From Actinomycetota bacterium (GTDB taxonomy: Bacteria > Actinomycetota > Actinomycetes > S36-B12): a stretch of DNA of 23,134 bases. Shown here piece after piece: positions 7,468-13,853 of the stretch (position 1 is the stretch's first letter; each line of letters begins with the position of its first letter). The stretch is from positions 1 through 23,134 of the forward strand of contig VGBQ01000014.1 of the NCBI GenBank assembly GCA_016870425.1. The letters run 5' to 3'. The translations under genes were made by a program, and so were the position numbers. Under the pieces are notes generated by a model that worked only from the letters and a program-made list of their open reading frames with translations, did not search any database and was not told the DNA's origin.

Positions 7468-8067
7468 ATGCCCGACGATCGGATCCTCGTGCGCGTGAGT
7501 GCCGAGGAACTGCCCCTGCGCGCCCAGGCCCTGCTCGATTCGGGCATCCCCCGGCCGGCCAACTCGCGCTTCCTGGTGCGCCGCACCTACATCAGCTGGG
7601 CGCCCGCGGCGTGGCTCGTCTTCCTCCTCGTGATCGGGATTTCGAGTCTGCGGGCGACCATCGTCGCGGGGCTCGATCCATCCGCCGGCGCGGAACGGAT
7701 TATCTACGGCGTGATGACGGCGATATGCCTGTTCTTCGCCGTCTTCGCCGCGGGAAAATTGATCGTCGGTCTCACTGAGCGGCGCGATGTCAAGCGCGGC
7801 GACTACCGCTTGGGACTGCATCTCCTCGGTCTGGACGGCCTACTCATCGCCGGACGCGACCTGCACACCTGGGTGCCGCGCGGCATGCTCCCCGAGCCAG
7901 TCAAGGTCACCTCAGGCTCGGGGGAGAGCGTGTATGTGACCTACGTCTACGCGCTGGGAGACGCTGAAGGTCGCGCTGATCGCCTCGAGTGCAGCACCTT
8001 GGAGAACACGGCCCTGTGGATGTGGCAGGAGCACGGCTACATGCCCGAAGGAAACCCCTGGAAGTGA
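7468..8067 (+). CDS. hypothetical membrane protein with two transmembrane helices
   Basis: A 199-residue protein I do not recognise. Residues 1-45 are a hydrophilic cytoplasmic-type segment (RILVRVSAEELPLRAQALLD). Two hydrophobic helices follow at about 47-67 (AWLVFLLVIGISSLRATIVAG) and 78-101 (IIYGVMTAICLFFAVFAAGK). The remaining half is soluble, ending in a tryptophan-rich tail (ALWMWQEHGYMPEGNPWK). It is the last gene of the mshA operon, four bases after the alaX-like gene, with GAGGG before the ATG. Its stop codon is separated by one base from the stop of the convergent DUF2516 gene. No catalytic motif is visible. Confidence 0.7.
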   Translation: MPDDRILVRVSAEELPLRAQALLDSGIPRPANSRFLVRRTYISWAPAAWLVFLLVIGISSLRATIVAGLDPSAGAERIIYGVMTAICLFFAVFAAGKLIVGLTERRDVKRGDYRLGLHLLGLDGLLIAGRDLHTWVPRGMLPEPVKVTSGSGESVYVTYVYALGDAEGRADRLECSTLENTALWMWQEHGYMPEGNPWK

Positions 8068-8068
8068 G

Positions 8069-8347
8069 TTAGCTCGTGATCTCCGCGATGCGCACGCGCA
8101 CGTCGAAGAGATAGACGAGCGCGACGATGACGCCAGCGATGCCGATGATCCCCAGGGTCAGGCCGGGGATGAGGCCGGTGAGCATCGCGATGCCGGTGAG
8201 TAGGAGCCACAGCACCTTGGAGACGCGGCCCACCGCAGGGAAGGCCTGGGCGGGCCGGCGCACGCAGTCGACGAAGGCCCAGATCTTCACCACCCCGAAG
8301 ACGACCCACAGGACGGTGATGACGAGATTCTGGGTGAGATCGAACAT
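8069..8347 (-). CDS. DUF2516-like small membrane protein
   Basis: A 92-residue membrane protein of unknown function, matching the actinobacterial DUF2516 type by size, pattern and neighbours. One helix spans about residues 7-27 (LVITVLWVVFGVVKIWAFVDC), then a short basic loop (RRPAQAFPAVGRVSK) and a long hydrophobic segment, 43-81, that can form two helices. M. tuberculosis has the same trio in the same order: XRE regulator, hbhA and this membrane protein (Rv0474-Rv0476). GGAGGG directly abuts the ATG, an unusually short spacing. A strong hairpin ends 13 bases upstream of the start, between this gene and the HBHA-like gene, so its expression may depend on readthrough or on its own promoter. 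Confidence 0.75.
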   Translation of the reverse strand: MFDLTQNLVITVLWVVFGVVKIWAFVDCVRRPAQAFPAVGRVSKVLWLLLTGIAMLTGLIPGLTLGIIGIAGVIVALVYLFDVRVRIAEITS

Positions 8348-8359
8348 CCCTCCAACGTA

Positions 8360-8392
8360 CGCGCCCCGCCTGCATTCCGCAGGCGGGGCGCG
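8360..8392 (-). terminator. strong hairpin after the HBHA-like gene
   Basis: A perfect 14-base stem (arms 8360-8373 and 8379-8392, core GCCCCGCCTGC) with a 5-base loop lies 25 bases after the HBHA-like stop. No T-run follows, as is common for GC-rich actinobacterial terminators. It sits just before the DUF2516 gene, so it could attenuate that gene's expression. Confidence 0.65.
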
Positions 8393-8417
8393 CAGTAGGG
8401 CTCGTTGTTCAGGTGGA

Positions 8418-9077
8418 TCAAATGCCGACGGCCTCGCGGACGAGGACGACGGTGCGCTCGGCGCCGTGGGCGACGCTGGCCGCGGTCGACTTGGCCTCGC
8501 GGGCCACGGTCGTGGCGGTGGACTTCGCCTCGCGGGCAAGGCGCACGGCGCGCTCACGCGCGTCGACGGTGAGGTCCTGCACCTGCTCGCGGGCATCGCG
8601 CGTGAGGTCGGTGACCTGGTGCCAGGCACGGCTGGCCGAGTCCGGGACGGAGACGACGCTCTCCTGCACCGTCTCGATGATGTCGGCGACCGTCGCGGGT
8701 GCCTCGAACTTCGGCATCTCGAAGGAGCGGACCTCGATGACCGGGATCTCGATGGAGGTGAAGGGCACGGTGCGCGGGGTGACGTTGCTTGACACGTTCG
8801 TCACTGCCTGCTGAGCGGTGGATGCGGCCTTGGCGGTCGTGTCCTTCGCCGTCGTGGCCGCCTTGATCGTGGTGGCCTTTGCGGAAGTCGCAGCCTTGGC
8901 GGTGGTGTCCTTGGCCGTGGCGGCTGCCTTCGCGGTCGTCGCGCGCGCAGCGGCGACTGCGTTCTTGGGCTTGGCCTTCTCCGCGACCTTCTTGGCGGTC
9001 GGCTTCTTCACACTCGACTTCTGGGCTGCGGCGGTCTTCTGCGCGGCGGTGACCTTGTGGGTCTCTGGCGTGCTCAT
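8418..9077 (-). CDS. HBHA-position Ala/Lys-rich hendecad-repeat protein
   Basis: A 219-residue low-complexity protein with no signal peptide or membrane helix. Residues 1-46 are Lys/Ala rich (AQKSSVKKPTAKKVAEKAK). Residues 47-90 are four near-identical 11-residue repeats of the type TTAKAAATAKD. A hydrophobic/acidic linker with IEIPVIEVRSFEMPKFEAP spans about 101-127. Residues 155-209 are five more 11-residue repeats, from VTDLTRDAREQ to AASVAHGAERT. Eleven-residue periodicity implies long amphipathic or weakly right-handed helices, suitable for membrane surface, DNA or glycan binding. It occupies the position of mycobacterial hbhA (heparin-binding haemagglutinin) between the XRE regulator and DUF2516, but HBHA has its Lys/Ala tail at the C-terminus. 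The ATG overlaps the regulator's stop (ATGA). Function not established. Confidence 0.75.
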   Translation of the reverse strand: MSTPETHKVTAAQKTAAAQKSSVKKPTAKKVAEKAKPKNAVAAARATTAKAAATAKDTTAKAATSAKATTIKAATTAKDTTAKAASTAQQAVTNVSSNVTPRTVPFTSIEIPVIEVRSFEMPKFEAPATVADIIETVQESVVSVPDSASRAWHQVTDLTRDAREQVQDLTVDARERAVRLAREAKSTATTVAREAKSTAASVAHGAERTVVLVREAVGI

Positions 9078-9457
9078 GCGATGTCCTCTCGTGGGTCCCG
9101 GGGGGTCTCCCCGGCTCGGTTCTCGGCCTGGAAGGCCCGGTAGATCTCCAGCAGCGTCCGCCGCTGCGCCTCGGTCAGGCTGGTGTCGGCAGCGACGGCA
9201 TCGACCATGGACAGGCTCATCTCCGGTCGATCGTCTTCGCTGAGGATCCCGGCCTGGACGTAGAGCGTCTCGGCCGAGATGCGCAGGGCGCCGGCAAGCC
9301 GGTTGAGGATGTCGGCGCTCGGGCGACGCAGGCCTCGCTCGATCTGGCTCAGGTAGGGGTTGGACACCCCCGCCGCCGCGGCGAGCTGCCGGACGGACAT
9401 CTGAGCCTGGTCGCGCTGCTCGCGGATGTAGTCCCCGAGTGCCTCGATGCGTGCCAT
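9074..9457 (-). CDS. XRE-family transcriptional regulator (Rv0474-like)
   Basis: DNA-binding protein of 127 residues. The Cro/C1-type helix-turn-helix covers about residues 6-65, including MSVRQLAAAAGVSNPYLSQIE with the recognition helix around SNPYLSQIERG, then RPSADILNRLAGALRISAETLY. The C-terminal half is helical and acidic (SLTEAQRRTLLEIYRAFQAE). The M. tuberculosis homologue Rv0474 precedes hbhA as here and has been reported as a copper-responsive repressor; I see no obvious copper motif to confirm that. The ATG at 9457 has GGAGG but only one base away, so the in-frame GTG at 9472 is an alternative. A 16-base perfect palindrome lies 21 bases upstream and is a candidate autoregulatory operator. 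Confidence 0.85.
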   Translation of the reverse strand: MARIEALGDYIREQRDQAQMSVRQLAAAAGVSNPYLSQIERGLRRPSADILNRLAGALRISAETLYVQAGILSEDDRPEMSLSMVDAVAADTSLTEAQRRTLLEIYRAFQAENRAGETPRDPREDIA

Positions 9458-9478
9458 GCCTCCATGGTGCACCGGAGT

Positions 9479-9494
9479 GCTTGCAATTGCAAGC
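9479..9494. promoter_or_regulatory. 16-base perfect palindrome upstream of the XRE regulator
   Basis: The site GCTTGCAATTGCAAGC is perfectly symmetric and sits in the 68-base gap upstream of the regulator. A further CGCTTGC half-site occurs about 10 bases further upstream, and the intervening stretch is also symmetric (AGCGCT, GCTAGC). Position and symmetry fit an operator for a dimeric XRE repressor. Confidence 0.5.
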
Positions 9495-9525
9495 GGAGCG
9501 CTAGCGGGAGCAAGCGTGAGGGTGG

Positions 9526-10713
9526 TCACACCTCGAGCAGGGCACCCGTGCTGACCAGGAGCCCGACCACGACCACGAGGCAGCCGGCGAGCCCGAGCGC
9601 CGCCGAGACGCCCAGGAGACCGGGGAAGTCCCCCCTGCGGACCCGCGCCAGCACCGCCAGATGGGCCACGCCGTAGTAGATGAGGATGAGCGCGGCGGAG
9701 AGGGCGAGCGCGAATCCGATGCCGCCCACGATGACAACCAGAGCAGCCAGGACGGCCGCGCTGATCTCGGCGCGCGCGGGGACGCCAGCGCCGCTGCTCA
9801 CCTGATCCAGCGCCCGGGGCGCATCACCCCCGCGGCCCATGGCGAAGAGCGTGCGCCCGATGCCCGCGATGAGCGACAGCAGCACGGCACCGGCGGCAAT
9901 GACCGCTCCGATGCGCACGAGCAACTCGAGGGCATCGGAGCCGACGTATCCGGCGATGCTCTCCAGCGGCGCGACCGACAGGACCAGTCCACTGGAGACC
10001 GCGCGCAGAACCACCGCGGCGAGTACGGCGTACACCACGATGATGATGACGAAGCTTGCGATCATCGCGCGCGGGATCGTGCGGGCAGGATTGCGCACCT
10101 CTTCGCCGAGGACAGTGACGCGCGCGTAGCCCGCGAAGGCGACGAAGAGGATGCCTGCCGCAGCGATCAGGCCGGCACCCGATGGCGCAGGGAGCGCCGC
10201 CGCAGCCGGCGTCGATGAGGCCTCGCTGACGGCCGCGCTCACGACGAGAGCCGCAAGCACGACCAGCACGAACGCCACAAGGACCGCTGTGACGCGCACC
10301 GACTTGACGATCCCGCGCAGGTCCAGGATCAGTGCCACCGCCACCGCGACGATCCCGACCAGACGCTCGTATCCGGGCCAGGCGTAGGCGCCGATGGTGA
10401 GCGCCGCCGCACCCGCCGACGCGGACTTCCCGAGCACGAAGGCATAGCCCGCGACAACCCCGGCGGATCGCGAGAGATAGGCGCGGCCATAGGCGTAGGC
10501 GCCACCCGACTCCGGTAGCACGCGCGCGAGGGAGGCCGTGGACGTCGCGTTGAGTGCCGCGACGACCGCGGCGATGGCCAAGGCGACGAGCAGAGCGCCG
10601 CCCGCGAGCGCGAGAGCCGGTGTCCATGCCGCGAAGACACCCGTGCCGACCATGGCGCCGAGCCCGACGACGGTCGCACCGCGCACGCCGAGGACACGAC
10701 GCAGCTCCGCCAT
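9526..10713 (-). CDS. APC-superfamily amino acid permease
   Basis: Integral membrane transporter of 395 residues, short for the family (usually 430-500), with about 11-12 hydrophobic helices. The first helix carries the APC signature GLGAMVGTGVFAAW (about residues 17-30); the loop ARVLPESGGAYAYGRAYLS and the conserved EEVRNPARTIPRAM between helices 6 and 7 are also typical. The C-terminus ends soon after the last helix (GCLVVVVGLLVSTGALLEV) with no cytoplasmic tail. It starts two bases after the stop of the asparaginase gene, so the two form one transcription unit. This suggests asparagine or a related amino acid as substrate, but the sequence does not determine specificity or direction. Confidence 0.88.
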   Translation of the reverse strand: MAELRRVLGVRGATVVGLGAMVGTGVFAAWTPALALAGGALLVALAIAAVVAALNATSTASLARVLPESGGAYAYGRAYLSRSAGVVAGYAFVLGKSASAGAAALTIGAYAWPGYERLVGIVAVAVALILDLRGIVKSVRVTAVLVAFVLVVLAALVVSAAVSEASSTPAAAALPAPSGAGLIAAAGILFVAFAGYARVTVLGEEVRNPARTIPRAMIASFVIIIVVYAVLAAVVLRAVSSGLVLSVAPLESIAGYVGSDALELLVRIGAVIAAGAVLLSLIAGIGRTLFAMGRGGDAPRALDQVSSGAGVPARAEISAAVLAALVVIVGGIGFALALSAALILIYYGVAHLAVLARVRRGDFPGLLGVSAALGLAGCLVVVVGLLVSTGALLEV

Positions 10714-10715
10714 GC

Positions 10716-11696
10716 TCAGCCGATCACCGCGACAACTTCGCCCGCGGGCCGTCCGCCCCCGAGCAGCACCCGGCGCGACTGCTCGGCGATCACGTCGTTG
10801 TCGATCCCGATCGCGCGGAGGATGCCGGCCATTGCCACCGGCCGCGCACGCCCGGATCCGTCCTCGATTTTGATCGCGACGGAGCGGCCGTCCGGCAGCA
10901 CGACGAGATAGACCGCCTCCGCACCCTCCTTGATGAGCGCGCCGGGCAGCGATCGCTGGAGTGCTGCGGCATCGCGCCGCGTGCCCGCGACCCAGTCCGG
11001 GTGGTCGCGCATCGCGGCGGAGACCCGACGCGCGGGCTCGTCGTCCTCCGTCGCGATCGAGGCGCCCATGCGCGCAAGGCCAACGACGCTGAGGCCGAAG
11101 AGCGGCGCGCCGCAGCCATCCACCGCGACCGCCCAGGGCTCCTCCCGGGCGCGCTCAGACACCTCGGCGACGATCGCGCGCTGCAGCGGGTGCTCCGGGT
11201 CGGTGTAGTCCTGCGTGGACCACTCGTTGACCGCGCAGGTGAGCAGCATCGCCGCGTGCTTGCCCGAGCAGTTCATGTACGTCGACGACGGCTGGCCTCC
11301 CGCGAGTTGCACCCCCAGTCGCTCGTCGTCATCGATCGGCAGCTCAGCGGGGGTGAGCAGGCTCGACTCGTCAAGACCCGCCCACCCGAGGATGCGGCGT
11401 ACCCCCTCGAGATGGAAGCCCTCCCCACTGTGTGACGCGCAGGCCAGCGCGAGGAGCTCACCCTCGAGCGGCAGTCCGGCGCGCACCATTGCGGTGCCCT
11501 GCGCGGGCTTGTTGGCCGATCGGGGAAGGATCCGGGCGTGGGGGTCGCCCCACGATCGCTCGATGGTGCCGTCGGGCGCGAGCACGACCGCGTGTCCGCG
11601 GTGCACGCCTTCGACGACACCGCCGCGACGCACTTCGACCAGGATCGCCGTGGGCCGGGCGGAGTCCGCCCGCTTCACGACTTCCACTGCGCTCAC
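10716..11696 (-). CDS. asparaginase, rhizobial (type II, PF06089) family
   Basis: Predicted L-asparagine amidohydrolase of 326 residues, belonging to the family that resembles serine beta-lactamases/glutaminases rather than the E. coli AnsA/AnsB enzymes. Motifs characteristic of the family are RSANKPAQ (S60, K63; the Ser-Lys catalytic pair), NCSGKHAAML (C143, K146; a metal-site cysteine and lysine in the Rhizobium etli enzyme) and DGCGAP. There is no signal peptide, so it is cytoplasmic. GTG start; no Shine-Dalgarno sequence is seen, and a CAGGAT element lies six bases upstream, suggesting a leaderless message. It is coupled to the APC permease downstream and divergent from dtd across 35 bases. 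Confidence 0.9.
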   Translation of the reverse strand: MSAVEVVKRADSARPTAILVEVRRGGVVEGVHRGHAVVLAPDGTIERSWGDPHARILPRSANKPAQGTAMVRAGLPLEGELLALACASHSGEGFHLEGVRRILGWAGLDESSLLTPAELPIDDDERLGVQLAGGQPSSTYMNCSGKHAAMLLTCAVNEWSTQDYTDPEHPLQRAIVAEVSERAREEPWAVAVDGCGAPLFGLSVVGLARMGASIATEDDEPARRVSAAMRDHPDWVAGTRRDAAALQRSLPGALIKEGAEAVYLVVLPDGRSVAIKIEDGSGRARPVAMAGILRAIGIDNDVIAEQSRRVLLGGGRPAGEVVAVIG

Positions 11697-11702
11697 GCGC
11701 GC

Positions 11703-11725
11703 ATCCTGTCAGGTGTCGCTAGCGT
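11703..11725. promoter_or_regulatory. head-to-head -10 elements for asparaginase and dtd
   Basis: On the plus strand TAGCGT (11720-11725) is followed by six bases and the dtd ATG. On the minus strand CAGGAT (11708-11703) is followed by six bases and the asparaginase GTG. Both fit leaderless transcription. With only 35 bases between the genes, each promoter's -35 region must overlap the other's start region, so the two may exclude each other. Confidence 0.4.
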
Positions 11726-11731
11726 GCACCC

Positions 11732-12193
11732 ATGCGAGCGGTGATCCAGCGCGTGGACGGAGCCAGCGTCGTCGTCGCGGGCGAGAACGTCGGCAGCATT
11801 GAGGGCCCCGGCCTGCTCATGCTCGTCGGCGTCACCCACTCCGATGACGAGGCCATCGCTCGACGGCTCGCCCAGAAGGCCTATGACCTGCGCATCTTCG
11901 ACGCCTCGCGCTTCGCGACGACACCCGAAGGCGCACGCGAAGTGTCGGCGTCGGACCTTGGCCTGCCTGTCCTCGTCGTATCGCAATTCACGCTCTACGC
12001 CGATACGCGCAAGGGGCGCCGACCCACCTGGGATGCAGCCGCGCCCGGGCCGGTGGCGGAACCGCTCGTCGACGTGGTCGCCGACGAGCTGCGCTCACGC
12101 GGCGCGGAGGTCGCGATGGGGCGCTTCGGCGCCGATATGCGCGTGAGCCTGGTCAATGACGGTCCGACGACCATCATCGTCGACGTCGACTGA
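11732..12193 (+). CDS. dtd: D-aminoacyl-tRNA deacylase
   Basis: Removes D-amino acids (and achiral glycine mischarged onto tRNA-Ala) from tRNAs, recycling the tRNA. The 153-residue protein has both family signatures: SQFTLYADTRKGRRP (from residue 84), which forms the active-site floor, and the NDGPTTIIVD motif near residues 142-151, containing the Gly-Pro that reaches across the dimer to enforce chiral selection. The family usually has GPVT here, so the V to T change is a mild variation. The start at MRAVIQRV is the universal N-terminus of the family. There is no Shine-Dalgarno site and the message is probably leaderless. With the AlaX-like gene it is the second tRNA proofreading function in the window. 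Confidence 0.96.
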   Translation: MRAVIQRVDGASVVVAGENVGSIEGPGLLMLVGVTHSDDEAIARRLAQKAYDLRIFDASRFATTPEGAREVSASDLGLPVLVVSQFTLYADTRKGRRPTWDAAAPGPVAEPLVDVVADELRSRGAEVAMGRFGADMRVSLVNDGPTTIIVDVD

Positions 12194-12205
12194 TCGCCCG
12201 CCACT

Positions 12206-12249
12206 CCGGCAGCCCCGGAAACCCCGGCAGCCCCGGAATCCCCGGCAAC
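12206..12249. repeat. 18-base tandem repeat, 2.4 copies
   Basis: Two copies of an 18-base unit (CCGGCAGCCCCGGAAACC, then the same with one A to T change) are followed by a partial CCGGCAAC. The array begins 12 bases after the dtd stop and leads directly into the inverted repeat at 12252-12302. It is non-coding as far as I can see. Confidence 0.75.
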
Positions 12250-12251
12250 TT

Positions 12252-12302
12252 TGTCATCTACAACCGCAGTTCCCGGCGGTCGAAACGCGGTTGTAGATGA
12301 CA
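12252..12302. terminator. long perfect inverted repeat between convergent dtd and ygfZ
   Basis: Sixteen-base arms, TGTCATCTACAACCGC and its exact complement, enclose a 19-base loop containing CCCGGCGGTCG. It lies between two convergent genes, so it could be a bidirectional terminator, but there is no T-run on either side. Its length and the tandem repeats beside it also fit a repetitive extragenic palindrome. The AT content of the arms is higher than the surroundings. Confidence 0.7.
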
Positions 12303-12350
12303 CAACTGGACATGGTGGCTGGAGCGAGGATGTTGTCGGACATGTGGTCC

Positions 12351-13427
12351 TCAGCGCACGAGGATGACGGGCTCTTGGCCGGCGGCGATGTCACCGGACT
12401 GCGCCCGGACGACGAGGTTGGCGGCCGGATCGACGGACCGCTTGATGACCGCGGTGGCGATAGGACCGAGCTCGTAGTGCCGCGCAGCCGAGGCGACCCA
12501 GCCGATCTCACGGTCACCGAGCACGACGGTGTCTCCGTGCGCCGGGAGCGCCTCGGCACCGCCATCGAGATGCAGCAGCACGAGGCGACGAGGAGGTGCC
12601 CCGAGGTTGTGCACGCGCGCCACCGCTTCCTGTCCGCGGTAGCAGCCCTTGGCCAGGTGGACAGCCGGCCCGATCCAACCCACCTCATGCGGAAGGGTGC
12701 GGTGATCGGTCTCCTGGCCGAGCCGGGGCACCGCGGCAGCGACGCGCAGAGCCTCGAGCGCCCAGGTGCCGGCGGGCTCGTCACCCAGGGCGGCCAGCAA
12801 CTCCGCGCGCGGCACGATCACCTCGCGGCCGACGAGCACGTCAGGGCGGTGGTCGACGTACTTGGAGGCATCCCCACCGCGATCGCTGCCGGAGTCGGAC
12901 GCACCCACGCCGGCCATGTCGGCGGGGATCAGCCACGTGACGCGTTCGGCGTCAGGCTCTCGCACGGGCTGCCACACCACCGCCCACTCCCCGCTCGCGT
13001 CGGCCACCTCGACGCGCAGCATGAAGCGCATCGAGTCGAGGTAGGCGACGAGGGCGGCAGCCGTGCCCGGCTCCACGGTGATCCACGTCGTGGTGCCGTC
13101 ATCGGACATATGGAGCTCATGCTCGACGTGGCCGTGGGGGCTGAGGATGAGTGCGGTGGTCGAAGCGCCTGGAGCCAGCGCCTCGAGGTGCTGGGTGGTG
13201 AGGCTGTGCAGCCAGGTGAGCCGATCCGGACCGGTGACGGTAACGACTCCGCGGTGGGACAGGTCGACGGCTCCACGGCCCTCGACCAGGCGGCGCTGCT
13301 CCGCGTGCGGGTCGCCGTAGTGCCAGGGCACACCCTCATCGGCCCACCCCTCGGGCGCAGGGCACGCACCGGGCAGGTCGAGCGCGGGGCTGCGATAGGG
13401 CGTCACCCCAGCGACAACGTCAGTCAT
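12351..13427 (-). CDS. ygfZ: YgfZ/GcvT-like folate-binding protein
   Basis: Predicted tetrahydrofolate-dependent protein that supports assembly or repair of iron-sulfur enzymes, structurally related to the T protein of glycine cleavage but without that activity. The 358-residue product has the GcvT-like core (GVVTVTGPDRLTWLHSLTTQ near 60-79; SPHGHVEHELH) and the defining YgfZ signature KGCYRGQE with the essential cysteine at C262. The start at 13427 overlaps the fur-family stop by eight bases, so the two are coupled. It is the last gene of a minus-strand operon that also encodes nitrobindin and a Fur-family regulator, consistent with an iron, heme and oxidative-stress theme. A homologue (Rv0811c) lies near nitrobindin in M. 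tuberculosis. Confidence 0.92.
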   Translation of the reverse strand: MTDVVAGVTPYRSPALDLPGACPAPEGWADEGVPWHYGDPHAEQRRLVEGRGAVDLSHRGVVTVTGPDRLTWLHSLTTQHLEALAPGASTTALILSPHGHVEHELHMSDDGTTTWITVEPGTAAALVAYLDSMRFMLRVEVADASGEWAVVWQPVREPDAERVTWLIPADMAGVGASDSGSDRGGDASKYVDHRPDVLVGREVIVPRAELLAALGDEPAGTWALEALRVAAAVPRLGQETDHRTLPHEVGWIGPAVHLAKGCYRGQEAVARVHNLGAPPRRLVLLHLDGGAEALPAHGDTVVLGDREIGWVASAARHYELGPIATAVIKRSVDPAANLVVRAQSGDIAAGQEPVILVR

Positions 13428-13842
13428 CGCGTGCAACTTCCCGGCACGTGCGGCACACGCCATGGATCGCCATGTGACCGATGTCGGTGGAGAATCCCTG
13501 CTCGCGATCGAGTGCGTCGAGGAAGTCGCGGGCGACGCCCACCGGGATCGACTCGATGCCATCGCAGGTGCGGCAGACAAGGTGGATGTGCACGTCATCA
13601 TCGACGGAGTGGTACGTCGGCGATCCGTGTCCGAGGTGCGCGTGGGTGACGAGGCCGACGTCCTCGAGCACTTCGAGAGTGCGATAGACGGTGGAGAGAT
13701 TCACCTTGGGGGCTTCGACCTGCACGCGCGCGAGGATCTCCTCGGGGGTGCCATGGCCAAGGTCATTGACGGCCGCGAGCACAAGGGTGCGCTGCGGGGT
13801 CACCCGATAGCCGCGGGCGTGGAGGCGCTGATCCCAGTCCAC
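13420..13842 (-). CDS. Fur-family metalloregulator
   Basis: Transcription repressor of the ferric uptake regulator family, 140 residues. The N-terminal winged helix (GYRVTPQRTLVLAAV; VNLSTVYRTLEVLEDVGLV, residues 48-65) is followed by the dimerisation domain with HIHLVC and two CxxC pairs, C90/C93 and C130/C133, that form a structural zinc site. Regulatory-site histidines (H85, H87, H123, H127) are present. I cannot tell from sequence whether it senses iron, zinc, nickel or peroxide. The GTG at 13842 was chosen because it opens the conserved domain directly, with GAGGA about nine bases upstream; a longer in-frame start at 13929 would run through the nitrobindin gene. It begins 11 bases after nitrobindin and overlaps ygfZ. 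Confidence 0.92.
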   Translation of the reverse strand: MDWDQRLHARGYRVTPQRTLVLAAVNDLGHGTPEEILARVQVEAPKVNLSTVYRTLEVLEDVGLVTHAHLGHGSPTYHSVDDDVHIHLVCRTCDGIESIPVGVARDFLDALDREQGFSTDIGHMAIHGVCRTCREVARDD

Positions 13843-13853
13843 GCGCCCGATCC

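Noticed and set aside
12206..12300. Gly-Pro-rich reading of the tandem repeats as a collagen-like peptide
   Set aside because: One frame reads GSPGNPGSPGIPGN, but it has no start codon or ribosome site and stops inside the hairpin, so the pattern follows from the repeat unit.
12297..13649. 450-codon plus-strand frame across ygfZ and fur
   Set aside because: Both genes on the opposite strand have intact family motifs; this frame begins inside the inverted repeat and has no recognisable domain.
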